A DNA stretch of 16,400 nucleotides from JBHJGS01 sp050331575 (GTDB lineage: Bacteria > Pseudomonadota > Alphaproteobacteria > Sphingomonadales > Rhodothalassiaceae), in the NCBI GenBank assembly GCA_050331575.1, contig JBHJGS010000056.1:1-16400 (forward strand). The letters run 5' to 3'. This document shows positions 6,131 to 13,070 of the stretch, piece by piece. Position 1 is the stretch's first letter, and each line of letters opens with the position of its first letter. A program made the translations under genes and the position numbers. The notes under the pieces were generated by a model, which worked only from the letters and a program-made list of their open reading frames with translations, did not search any database and was not told the DNA's origin.

Positions 6131-7468
6131 ATGAGGGACCAGCAGACCGATGCACTTGCCCTGCCCCGGCGGGTTCGGGCGGGCTGGCGCGCCCAGGCGC
6201 CCGCACAGCCGCCGACGGTGCGGCTGCGCACCCTTGTGTGGGTGCGTTGGCTTGCCTTGGCCGGCCAAGCTGCGGCGGTGCTGGTCGCCAGCCAGGGGCT
6301 TGGTCTGCGCTTTGACAGTGCGACACCGCTGACGGTGATCGCGGCGGGGGCCGTGGTCAATGCCTTGATCTTGTGGCGGGCCAGCCCGGCTCAAAGGCTG
6401 ACCGATCGCGCAGCGCTTGGCCATCTTCTCGCCGATCTCGGCCAATTATTGGTGTTGCTGGCGTTGACCGGCGGGGCCGCCAACCCGTTCATCATGTTGT
6501 TGGCGGTCCCGGTGACCTTGTCGGCAATGATCTTGCCGCGGCGCTATACCGGCCGCTTGGTGTTGGCGGCTTTGGTGGGGTCCGCTGCCATCACCTTGTG
6601 GCACCGTCCGCTGCCGTGGGATGGGCCGGACCTGGCCCTGCCGGCGCTCTATATCGCCGGCATGTGGGCGGCCGCCGCCGTCACCATCTGTTTTCTGGCG
6701 CTGTATGTCGGAGCCGCCGCCGCTGACGCACGCCGGCGCGACCGGGCGATGGCAAGCCTGGAGCGAAGCTTGGCCGCGGAACGGGAATTATCGGCCTTGG
6801 GCGGGCTTGCCGCGGCCGCTGCCCATGAGCTGGGCACCCCCTTGGGCACCATAAAGCTGGCCGCCAGAGATCTGCTGCGCGAACTGCCTGAGGACCATCC
6901 GTTGCAAGAAGAGGCGCGACTGATCGACAGTCAGGCCGCGCGCTGCCGGGATATTCTCAAGCGCTTGTCCCAAGCGCGGCATTTGGCTACGGGCCATTTG
7001 GAGGAAACCTCGCTGGAAGCGCTGCTGCGCGAAGTGGCCTCGCCGTTCGAGGCCGATGATGTCGATATCCGCTTTGAATGCAAGGCCGAGGGCGCGGCTG
7101 CACCGGCAATCCCGCGGCGGCCTGAGATCCTTCAGGCGCTGACCAATTTCATCGAGAATGCCGTGGATTTCGCCCGCTCCACCGTCATCATCGCGTTCGC
7201 CTGGGACGAAACCGCGGTGCGCGTTGATATCCTCGATGACGGGCCCGGCTTTGACCCGTCGATCCTGTCACGCCTGGGCGAACCTTATCTGTCCAGCCGG
7301 CGCGAAGGGTCGATCGATCAGGCCGAAGCCCATGGCGCCGGTGGGTTGGGCCTGGGCATTTTCATCGCCAAGACCTTGCTGGAGAGAACCGGAGCGACGG
7401 TGCGCTTCGTAAACAGACCGACAGACGGCGCGAAAGTCCAGATCCACTGGCCGCGCGCGATATTCTAA
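6131..7468 (+). CDS. regB: Redox-sensing histidine kinase RegB/PrrB/ActS
   Basis: 445-residue membrane kinase controlling aerobic/anaerobic energy metabolism genes with RegA. The N-terminal half holds about six membrane segments (roughly 33-55, 66-82, 99-113, 118-134, 141-157, 170-194). The quinone-binding GGxxNPF signature is intact as GGAANPF at 114-120. The H-box is AAHELGTPLG with phosphorylated H232. C272 in ARCRDIL lies exactly 40 residues downstream, as H225 and C265 do in Rhodobacter RegB, so the redox-active cysteine is kept. The N-box NFIENAVDFA and the ATP-lid motifs DDGPGF and GGLGLGIF complete the kinase. ATG 6131 is chosen because family N termini start shortly before the RAGWR-like segment; the frame stays open to 5990. 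regA starts 38 bases after the stop. Confidence 0.95.
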   Translation: MRDQQTDALALPRRVRAGWRAQAPAQPPTVRLRTLVWVRWLALAGQAAAVLVASQGLGLRFDSATPLTVIAAGAVVNALILWRASPAQRLTDRAALGHLLADLGQLLVLLALTGGAANPFIMLLAVPVTLSAMILPRRYTGRLVLAALVGSAAITLWHRPLPWDGPDLALPALYIAGMWAAAAVTICFLALYVGAAAADARRRDRAMASLERSLAAERELSALGGLAAAAAHELGTPLGTIKLAARDLLRELPEDHPLQEEARLIDSQAARCRDILKRLSQARHLATGHLEETSLEALLREVASPFEADDVDIRFECKAEGAAAPAIPRRPEILQALTNFIENAVDFARSTVIIAFAWDETAVRVDILDDGPGFDPSILSRLGEPYLSSRREGSIDQAEAHGAGGLGLGIFIAKTLLERTGATVRFVNRPTDGAKVQIHWPRAIF

Positions 7469-7469
7469 T

Positions 7470-7487
7470 CCCGGCGGCTCGGCCGGG
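7470..7487 (+). other. Perfect hairpin between regB and regA
   Basis: CCCGGC, a six-base loop GGCTCG, then GCCGGG, starting one base after the regB stop and ending seven bases before the regA ribosome site AGGAG. It has no T run, so it is not a standard terminator. It could be an mRNA processing or stability element setting the RegB:RegA ratio (inference). Confidence 0.45.
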
Positions 7488-7506
7488 TGGAGCAGGAGTG
7501 ACTGAC

Positions 7507-8052
7507 ATGGCGGCACCAAGCCTGAGCGAGGACAAGACTCTCTTGATCGTCGAAGATGACCGGCCGTTCCGCGAGCGGCTGCGCAAGGTGTTCGAGCGAC
7601 ATGAGTTCAATGTTGAGTCCGCCGGCGGGCTCGAAGAAGCAAGAGAACTGATGGCCAAGCGGCCGCCGGCTTACGCTGTGCTGGACATGCGCTTGTCAGA
7701 CGGCAATGGGCTGGATCTTGTGCAGGAACTGCGCCGGCTCAATCATGACATTCGGATCGTCATCTTGACCGCTTACGGTAATTTGGCCAGCGCCGTGGCG
7801 GCCATCAAAACCGGCGCGGTCGATTATCTGGCCAAGCCAGCCGACCCCGAGGATGTGATCAGCGCGTTGACCGCGCCGGTTGACCGCCTGCCTGAGCCGC
7901 CGGACAATCCGATGTCGGCGGATCGGGTGCGCTGGGAGCATATTCAGCGGGTTTTCGAACTGTGCAATCGCAATGTCTCGGAAACGGCCCGCAGGCTCAA
8001 CATGCATCGGCGCACGCTACAGCGCATCCTGGCCAAGCGCTCACCGCGCTGA
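7507..8052 (+). CDS. regA: Response regulator RegA/PrrA/ActR
   Basis: 181-residue DNA-binding response regulator, partner of the RegB kinase. The receiver domain is complete: acidic pocket E16-D17-D18, phospho-acceptor D60 in VLDMRLSDGNG, T88 in ILTAYGN and K110 in YLAKPAD. A proline-rich linker follows (about 125-137). The C-terminal Fis-type helix-turn-helix (about 143-178, RVRWEHIQRVFELCNRNVSE, then TARRLNMHRRTLQRILAK) has the very strongly conserved sequence of the RegA/ActR/PrrA group. ATG 7507 is preferred to GTG 7498 because the AGGAG ribosome site (7494-7498) overlaps the GTG. The last 12 bases overlap tail to tail with the convergent gene ending at 8041. Confidence 0.97.
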   Translation: MAAPSLSEDKTLLIVEDDRPFRERLRKVFERHEFNVESAGGLEEARELMAKRPPAYAVLDMRLSDGNGLDLVQELRRLNHDIRIVILTAYGNLASAVAAIKTGAVDYLAKPADPEDVISALTAPVDRLPEPPDNPMSADRVRWEHIQRVFELCNRNVSETARRLNMHRRTLQRILAKRSPR

Positions 8053-9393
8053 GGCATAGGCATTCGCCGCCGGGCCCTGGAACAGACGAAAGCCCAGAGC
8101 TCGGCCGCGCTCAATCGATTGCGGCAATAAGCAATCCGACAGAATCGCCCGTGCCGGCCCCACGGTTTTCAGAGCGCGATCCAATCCGCGCTGTTCTGAG
8201 CCGGACAAGATCGCCTCGAGACGCCGACTATAGCGCACGGAGACGAATTCTGCGGGCAGCAGGGTCCAGTCCGTGGCGGCGAAGCCCACTTGCGAGACAT
8301 GGCTGATCGCGGTGATGAAGCCGGTCTGCACAGCGCGGTGCCGAACCGCCAGATATCGCGCCGGATCTAGCTGCAAATCCTCCATGCCAAAGGTCAAGGC
8401 GGTGCGGGCGCGCACCTCGGCCGGCAGCAGCTTGGCCAACCGCGCCAGCGCCCCGCCTTGGATCATGCTGGCCAAATTGGCCTCCAGCAGCACCGCCATG
8501 TCGTGGCCCATCTCCACGCTTTTGAGGCTCATCAAATGCTTGGCGCTGGCCATTTCCCGGGCCTTGCCAGCCAACCAGGGATCGATGCTGTTGGGGTGTT
8601 CGGGCAGAAATTTGCCCATCAGCCGCTTCATCGCCACGGATTTCTCATGCATGATCCGCCGCGCATCTTTCTTGGTGTCGATCAACACCACCGGGACATG
8701 CGTCAGATACGGTTCGATATCGATGGATTGCAGCGCCGTCTCCAACTTGATCAGGTCGCCGATATTGAAGTCTGCCGCGGTGGCCGTTTCATTGCGCAGC
8801 ACGCGCAAGGGTTTGGCCGGTTCGCGCCGCGGGCCTAACGGGATCGGTTGCGATGTCAGACCGTCATCGACCGGGCCGGCCAGATCAGCCAGATCTACCT
8901 TGGGCTTGTTCGGATCGCGCTTCGCCTGGGTCTTGCCGATGCTGTGCGCCTGGATCTCCGCAGCGGTCGGCAGGCCGGCCTTGATATCGGCGACCAGGCG
9001 GGTCATCGCCTCAGCAAAGCGGTCGAATTCGTGCTCCAGATCATACCGCACGGCCAGAATGTCGCGGTCTTCCTCTTCGGCTTCGTTCAAATTGGCGTCA
9101 TCGCGCATCAGCATGCGCACCCGCATGATGCGGCGCTCGATTTCCTCCTCGCTCTGATTTTGAAAGATAACGACCAAATCCTGGTTGCGCAGGGGAAATA
9201 GCCGGCCGGTATCGCCTGTGATCAGGCCGCGCATGATCCGCGCGGTCTGCTGTAAGGTGATCGGTTGGCGGGTCAGCCGGGTCAGCCGGCACAAGGTTAG
9301 ATGCACGGCGCGGCGGCCTTGCCGATAATGCGACAAATGCTTCAGGTAATCGAGCAGGAGATCTTCCTGCAGCGGCTTCATGTCCGTTGCCAT
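8041..9393 (-). CDS. Soluble protein resembling a decayed GGDEF-EAL fusion
   Basis: 450-residue cytoplasmic protein with no signal peptide or membrane segment, which I do not recognise as a named family. The N-terminal part (about 15-135) has a GGDEF-like pattern: GRLFPLRNQDLVVIF at 63-77 sits where RxGGDEFxVLL would be, followed by an amphipathic EEEIERRIMRVRMLM helix, but the GG(D/E)EF residues are gone. A charged linker covers about 140-200. The C-terminal part (about 205-445) ends like an EAL domain: EFVSVRYSRRLEAIL, then a strand ILSDCLLPQ, then RALGFRLFQG at 431-440. No EAL tripeptide or catalytic acidic set is visible. A role as a non-enzymatic signalling or binding protein is inferred. 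ATG 9393 is taken over TTG 9441. It overlaps regA by 12 bases at its end and lies downstream of the LapG-like gene. Confidence 0.65.
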   Translation of the reverse strand: MATDMKPLQEDLLLDYLKHLSHYRQGRRAVHLTLCRLTRLTRQPITLQQTARIMRGLITGDTGRLFPLRNQDLVVIFQNQSEEEIERRIMRVRMLMRDDANLNEAEEEDRDILAVRYDLEHEFDRFAEAMTRLVADIKAGLPTAAEIQAHSIGKTQAKRDPNKPKVDLADLAGPVDDGLTSQPIPLGPRREPAKPLRVLRNETATAADFNIGDLIKLETALQSIDIEPYLTHVPVVLIDTKKDARRIMHEKSVAMKRLMGKFLPEHPNSIDPWLAGKAREMASAKHLMSLKSVEMGHDMAVLLEANLASMIQGGALARLAKLLPAEVRARTALTFGMEDLQLDPARYLAVRHRAVQTGFITAISHVSQVGFAATDWTLLPAEFVSVRYSRRLEAILSGSEQRGLDRALKTVGPARAILSDCLLPQSIERGRALGFRLFQGPAANAYASAR

Positions 9394-9478
9394 GGCAGTC
9401 TTCTTAACCAGCCCCGCCTGCACCCTTGGTGATGCGCGCAAATGATTAAGAAATCAGAAGGCGTCCAGCGGTTGTGGG

Positions 9479-10123
9479 TCAAGAGCCGATATGTCGCCAC
9501 CAGGCCTGCTCATTGATCGAGTAGATCGGACGGTAATGATGCACGCGGTCATGGGGCACCATCTCGCGCACCTGATTGTCCAAAATCCAGATGCGCTCGT
9601 CCCATGCCACGGCCAGCACCGCATGGGCGATATTGAGGTTGGTGTCCTGCAGAACCACGATGCGCATGCGCTCCGCGGCAACGCCGAGCGCCTTTAAGGC
9701 CAAATATTTGCTGATGGCATAATCTTCGCAGTCGCCGTCGCGCGCCGCAAATTCCAGCGGCGTGGCCCAATAATCCGCCACACCCCAATTGTCCCAATCG
9801 AAAATATAAAGCGCGTCATTCATCAGTCGGTTGACCGTGCGCAGCTGTTGTTCCATCGGCTGCTCCGCCAGCGCGGGGTCCAGGTGGCGCGGGCGGTCGG
9901 CTCGGCACGGCGCCGCCTGGCCGCGTCCGCAGGGCAGCGGGAGGTCTGCCGCGTCCGGCTCCTGTCCGAAACGCTGCAACATGCCCGTCCATTTGGTAAA
10001 GGCGTCGACATCCTCTGCGCGTACCTCCTGTGTGCCGAACAACTGCCACGCCCCGGCCATGGCCGGGCCCGGCGTTGTCACCGCCATTATCCCCAGGCCC
10101 CACGCCAACACCATTCTTCGCAC
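9479..10123 (-). CDS. LapG-like periplasmic cysteine protease (BTLCP, transglutaminase-like)
   Basis: 214-residue exported protein of the bacterial transglutaminase-like cysteine peptidase family. The signal peptide has MRR, a hydrophobic core and a probable cut after AMA (residue 23). The catalytic triad is visible: C132 in RDGDCEDYA, H167 in IAHAVLAV and D182 in WILDNQ. In Pseudomonas, LapG cleaves the biofilm adhesin LapA and is held by the c-di-GMP receptor LapD (family knowledge). No LapA or LapD is in this window. GTG 10123 is chosen because GGAG lies 7 bases upstream; ATG 10114 is the alternative. It is followed 85 bases later by the GGDEF-EAL-like gene and is divergent from the HD-GYP-like receptor, which hints at c-di-GMP-linked control. 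Confidence 0.9.
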   Translation of the reverse strand: MRRMVLAWGLGIMAVTTPGPAMAGAWQLFGTQEVRAEDVDAFTKWTGMLQRFGQEPDAADLPLPCGRGQAAPCRADRPRHLDPALAEQPMEQQLRTVNRLMNDALYIFDWDNWGVADYWATPLEFAARDGDCEDYAISKYLALKALGVAAERMRIVVLQDTNLNIAHAVLAVAWDERIWILDNQVREMVPHDRVHHYRPIYSINEQAWWRHIGS

Positions 10124-10215
10124 AGCCAATCTCCAAACCCGCTGAGCTGCGGTCCTCCGGCCACGCCGTCGGCTGCCGCCCGATCGCTTCGCCTTGTTGC
10201 CTAGCCAGCCGATGG

Positions 10216-10230
10216 TTAAGGAGATGTTAG
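10216..10230 (+). promoter_or_regulatory. CtrA-like motif before the HD-GYP-like receptor gene
   Basis: TTAA, seven bases, then TTAG matches seven of the eight fixed positions of the alphaproteobacterial CtrA site TTAA-N7-TTAA. It lies 7 bases before ATG 10237 and also contains the AAGGAG that may be the ribosome site, so the resemblance may be accidental. Confidence 0.2.
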
Positions 10231-10236
10231 ACGTCC

Positions 10237-12267
10237 ATGGGGCGGACTAGGGGCGAAGGGGGTCCTGTGGCGCACGATCGGACAGACCGCGCGGGCCAAG
10301 GCCGCAATCGGCGGCTGACGGTGGGTTTGCTGCTGGCCTTGGTGCTGGTCGGCGCCGTCGGCGTCATCGCGGCCTGGCGCTTTGCCGAGCACCAGAAGGT
10401 GCGTGAAGTGCAGGCCTGGCAGGCGCGGCTGCAGTTGATCGCGCAGGACCGCGCCCAAGCGCTGAGCCGGTGGATCCGCCAACGCCAGGCGCTGCTGGCA
10501 GAGCTGGCAGACAATCCGTCGGTCCAATTGTATGTCGCGGAGAGCCTCAAGGCACCGGATCAGGCGTTGGCCGAACGCGGCTATCTGAGAAATCTGCTGA
10601 TTGCCCAGGCCGACCGATTCGTGCCGGAACCGATGCTGGATGCGCCGGCGCCGCGCAGCGCGCAGGCCGGCGGCCTTGCGCTGATCGCGCGCGACGGCCA
10701 GCGCTTGGCCGGATCGCCGGGTCTGCCGCCGCTGCCGGCGATCGGGCGCGACCAGCCGGTGATCTTCACGCCCGGGCTCGGCTTGGTCCTCAGCCATCCG
10801 GTGGTTCCGGTCCAGGATATGGCCGCAAACCCCTTGGCGCTGGCGGTGGCGCTGGTCGCAACCGACGCGGGATTGGCCGACGTCATACAGCTGCCCATCG
10901 AACCTCTGGTCGGCGCCAGCACCTATTTGGTGTACGAACGAAACGGCAACCATGTGCCGCTGGCCGGCGGGCCGGAGGATACCGCCGCCCGTCAAGCGCT
11001 TACCGCGTCACAGATGGTCCGCGCCGTGGATCATCGCGGCCGGGATGTGCTCGCGGTCGCTGAGCCCGTGCCCGTGCCCGCTCTGGACTGGGCGGTCGTG
11101 CGCAGCGTGCCGGCCCGCGAAGTTCTGGGGCCGATCGAGCGCCGGCGTAACCAGACAATCGCCATTCTGGCTGTCGCCGTTTTGGGACTGATCGCGGTGA
11201 TCCTGGCGGCTTGGCGCCACGGAGCGTCGGTGCGGGTGGCCGCGGCCCATGCCCGACAGGCAGAGCTGACCCAACGCTATGAAGCCTTGTCCGACTTTCT
11301 GACAACCGTGGCGGACAGCCAGCCCGCCGCTATTCTGGCGCTGGACATGCGGGGCGTCATCCGCTTCGCCAACCGGGCCGCCGCGGCGCGTGCCCGCCGT
11401 CCCGCCGCCGAGTTGGTCGGCAATAGTCTCGATGCGGTCTACACCAGCCCAGATGCCGCCGTCTTCCGCGCTGATGCCCCGGGCGAGACACGGATCGACG
11501 ACCGCCCCGGCCCGCCGCGGCAGGTCACCCAGATCCGCACGCTGCCGCTGAAGGGCCGCGAAGACGGCCGCCTGGTTGTGGCGGAAGACATCACGGAACT
11601 GGTCGAAGCCCGCGAGCGGCGGGAATCCGGCTTGCGCGACCTGGTTGCGACACTGACCTCGCTGATCGACGCACGCGATCCCTATAGTGCCCATCATTCC
11701 GCCCGCGTCGCTGAGGTGGCCGTGGCGATCGCACGCGCCATGGACTGCTCACCGCTGCAGATCGAAACGGTGGAAATCGCCGGGACCTTGATGAATTTGG
11801 GCAAGATGATGGTGCCGCGCGAGGTTCTGACCAAACGCGGTGACCTATCGGCCGGCGAATTACGCGCCGTGCGCGAAAGCCTGATGAAGAGCGCAGATCT
11901 GCTGGAAACGCTGAACTTCGAAGGGCCGATTTCCGAAACGCTGCGCCAGGTTCAGGCCCATGTCGACGGCAGTGGCCGACCAGCGGGGCTGGCCGGACCG
12001 GATATTCTGATCACAGCGCGCATCCTGGCCGTAGCTAATGCCTTTGTCGGCATGATCTCGCCGCGCGCCCACCGCCTGGGATTGAGCATGGACAAGGCGC
12101 TGGGCCATCTTTATGCGGCCGCCGATACACTCTATGACCGCCGGGTCGTCTCCGCCCTGGCCTATTGTTTGGACAATGGCGGCGGCCGTCAGGCTTGGGC
12201 CCATTTCGCCGAACGGCCGGGCCTGCCGACCCCGGAGAAGTCAGAAGCAAGCCAGCTGAGCGGCTAG
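10237..12267 (+). CDS. Membrane receptor: periplasmic sensor, PAS and degenerate HD-GYP domain
   Basis: 676-residue inner-membrane protein. One membrane helix (about 27-47), a large periplasmic region (about 48-303, probably a Cache-type sensor; it ends with the typical LDWAVVRSVPAREVL), a second helix (about 307-326), a PAS domain (about 350-460: AILALDMRGVIRFANRAAA, ending VVAEDITE) and an HD-GYP-like domain (about 465-645). In that domain the first histidine is kept (HSARVAE, H487), but the HD pair is M519-N520, the HHE metal ligands are V572, Q573 and A574, and GYP is GRP (580-582). Phosphodiesterase activity is therefore unlikely; it may bind a ligand or partner instead. The start could also be GTG 10267 (AAGGGGG upstream). 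Divergent from the LapG-like gene. Confidence 0.88.
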   Translation: MGRTRGEGGPVAHDRTDRAGQGRNRRLTVGLLLALVLVGAVGVIAAWRFAEHQKVREVQAWQARLQLIAQDRAQALSRWIRQRQALLAELADNPSVQLYVAESLKAPDQALAERGYLRNLLIAQADRFVPEPMLDAPAPRSAQAGGLALIARDGQRLAGSPGLPPLPAIGRDQPVIFTPGLGLVLSHPVVPVQDMAANPLALAVALVATDAGLADVIQLPIEPLVGASTYLVYERNGNHVPLAGGPEDTAARQALTASQMVRAVDHRGRDVLAVAEPVPVPALDWAVVRSVPAREVLGPIERRRNQTIAILAVAVLGLIAVILAAWRHGASVRVAAAHARQAELTQRYEALSDFLTTVADSQPAAILALDMRGVIRFANRAAAARARRPAAELVGNSLDAVYTSPDAAVFRADAPGETRIDDRPGPPRQVTQIRTLPLKGREDGRLVVAEDITELVEARERRESGLRDLVATLTSLIDARDPYSAHHSARVAEVAVAIARAMDCSPLQIETVEIAGTLMNLGKMMVPREVLTKRGDLSAGELRAVRESLMKSADLLETLNFEGPISETLRQVQAHVDGSGRPAGLAGPDILITARILAVANAFVGMISPRAHRLGLSMDKALGHLYAAADTLYDRRVVSALAYCLDNGGGRQAWAHFAERPGLPTPEKSEASQLSG

Positions 12268-12418
12268 AGCGTTGCCCGATTTCATTGGCTCACCTTTGGT
12301 GATCAATGAGGCCGGAAGCAACACTCTGAACCTATGAATCATAGAGTCTTTTCCGATCAGTCGCGATTGCTCGGATGCCCATGCCCGCCTGTTATGGGGC
12401 GAGCGACTTTATGCTCTA
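12265..12418. repeat. Palindromic MITE-like intergenic element
   Basis: About 154 bases bounded by TAGAGC (12265-12270) and its exact inverse GCTCTA (12413-12418). Inside are three inverted repeats. The first, 12267-12326, is an imperfect hairpin of about 27 pairs whose arms run GAGCGTTGC...CTCACC and GGTGATC...GCAACACTC around a TTT loop. The second, 12332-12344, is a perfect CTATGA a TCATAG. The third, about 12359-12408, pairs AGTCGC with GCGACT. The left end overlaps the stop of the receptor gene, and the mmcB stop lies 21 bases beyond the right end, so the element fills the gap between convergent genes and could also act as a bidirectional terminator. No transposase and no clear target duplication. 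Confidence 0.6.
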
Positions 12419-12438
12419 ACGGATAGGCCACCGGGCGG

Positions 12439-12888
12439 TCAGCCGGCCATCAGTCGCTGCGCACCCAGGCGCGCCAGCCGGCCCAACATGGCTTTGCGGC
12501 GCGCCGGGTTGAGCTTGACCAGCGGCGCCGGCCGAATAAGCGCACCATCAAACCCATCCGCGACGATAATGCCGGTGCGGGTCGGCTGTGCCTCCGGCCG
12601 GTTCAGCAACGACAGCGGAAATCCCGGCGGAACCGCAAAGGCAAAGGCGTCAGCATAGGCCAGATAGTCCGGCCATTTGCTATCCGCCCGGTAATCTGCC
12701 TCGCAGGACTTAACCTCGACGAGCAAGAGCGTCCCGTCGCGCCCGATGCCCAGCAGGTCCGCACGGCGGCCGCAGCGCAACGGCACTTCGGCTAAGGCTG
12801 GATACCCCAGATCGGCCAGCACCCGAAGAGCCCCCCGGGTGGTGGCGATCGTCTGGTCAGGCCGGCGGTCGGGCATCACGCTAGGCAT
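12439..12888 (-). CDS. mmcB: MmcB-family DNA repair protein (DUF1061)
   Basis: 149-residue protein of the alphaproteobacterial MmcB group, linked in Caulobacter to mitomycin C tolerance and the SOS response (family knowledge). The fold is PD-(D/E)XK-nuclease-like: D44 in RRADLLGI, then E58 and K60 in LLLVEVKSCEADY, followed by the conserved DSKWPDYLAYADAFAFAVP. These residues are intact, so nuclease-type activity is possible. The rest is a short basic C-terminal helix. ATG 12888 and ATG 12876 are both possible; neither has a clear ribosome site. I did not find the alphaproteobacterial LexA motif GTTC-N7-GTTC in the upstream gap. It is alone on its strand, 182 bases downstream of the HPt gene. 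Confidence 0.9.
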   Translation of the reverse strand: MPSVMPDRRPDQTIATTRGALRVLADLGYPALAEVPLRCGRRADLLGIGRDGTLLLVEVKSCEADYRADSKWPDYLAYADAFAFAVPPGFPLSLLNRPEAQPTRTGIIVADGFDGALIRPAPLVKLNPARRKAMLGRLARLGAQRLMAG

Positions 12889-12896
12889 GGCGTCAG

Positions 12897-12936
12897 TCTA
12901 GAGCACTCTCGGACCGATGGGAATCGGTACCTCGAG
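12897..12936. repeat. Imperfect palindrome before mmcB
   Basis: TCTAGAGC at 12897-12904 repeats the TAGAGC edge of the element at 12265. It is followed by ACCGAT (12913-12918), GGGA, ATCGGT (12923-12928), with outer partial pairing of CTCG and CGAG. It could be a remnant of the same repeat class or an operator for mmcB; the sequence does not decide. Confidence 0.35.
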
Positions 12937-12983
12937 GCCCGTCGGTCGGATACAGGTGCGCGCCCTTTAGAAGGCGGGCCTTT

Positions 12984-13007
12984 CGATTGATCAACATAGG
13001 CCCTCGC
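12984..13007 (+). repeat. Dispersed 24-base intergenic motif, copy 2
   Basis: CGATTGATC, six bases, GGCCCTCGC: the same two nine-base blocks and spacing as at 2474-2497 (20 of 24 positions identical). It runs straight into a perfect CGCCGC tg GCGGCG hairpin at 13005-13018. It lies in the gap after the HPt gene, with no open frame around it. Confidence 0.5.
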
Positions 13008-13070
13008 CGCTGGCGGCGCAGACTGCCAGCCCAAACAGGAACAATGAGCAAACGTCCCAGCCGGCGGGCC

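Noticed and set aside
7498..7506. GTG start for regA
   Set aside because: The GTG overlaps the AGGAG ribosome site that is ideally spaced for the ATG at 7507.
8273..9157. Long plus-strand open frame (294 codons) opposite the GGDEF-EAL-like gene
   Set aside because: Low-complexity Ser/Arg/Ala-rich translation with no family pattern; it mirrors a better supported gene on the other strand.
8041..9393. LapD orthologue
   Set aside because: No membrane helix or periplasmic domain, which LapD needs to hold LapG.
10216..10995. Minus-strand open frame of 259 codons inside the receptor gene
   Set aside because: Opposite a clear membrane receptor with recognisable domains; the translation is Gln/Arg/His-rich with no motif.
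12889..13070. LexA (SOS) box before mmcB
   Set aside because: No GTTC-N7-GTTC or close variant found in the gap; only an imperfect palindrome of another sequence.
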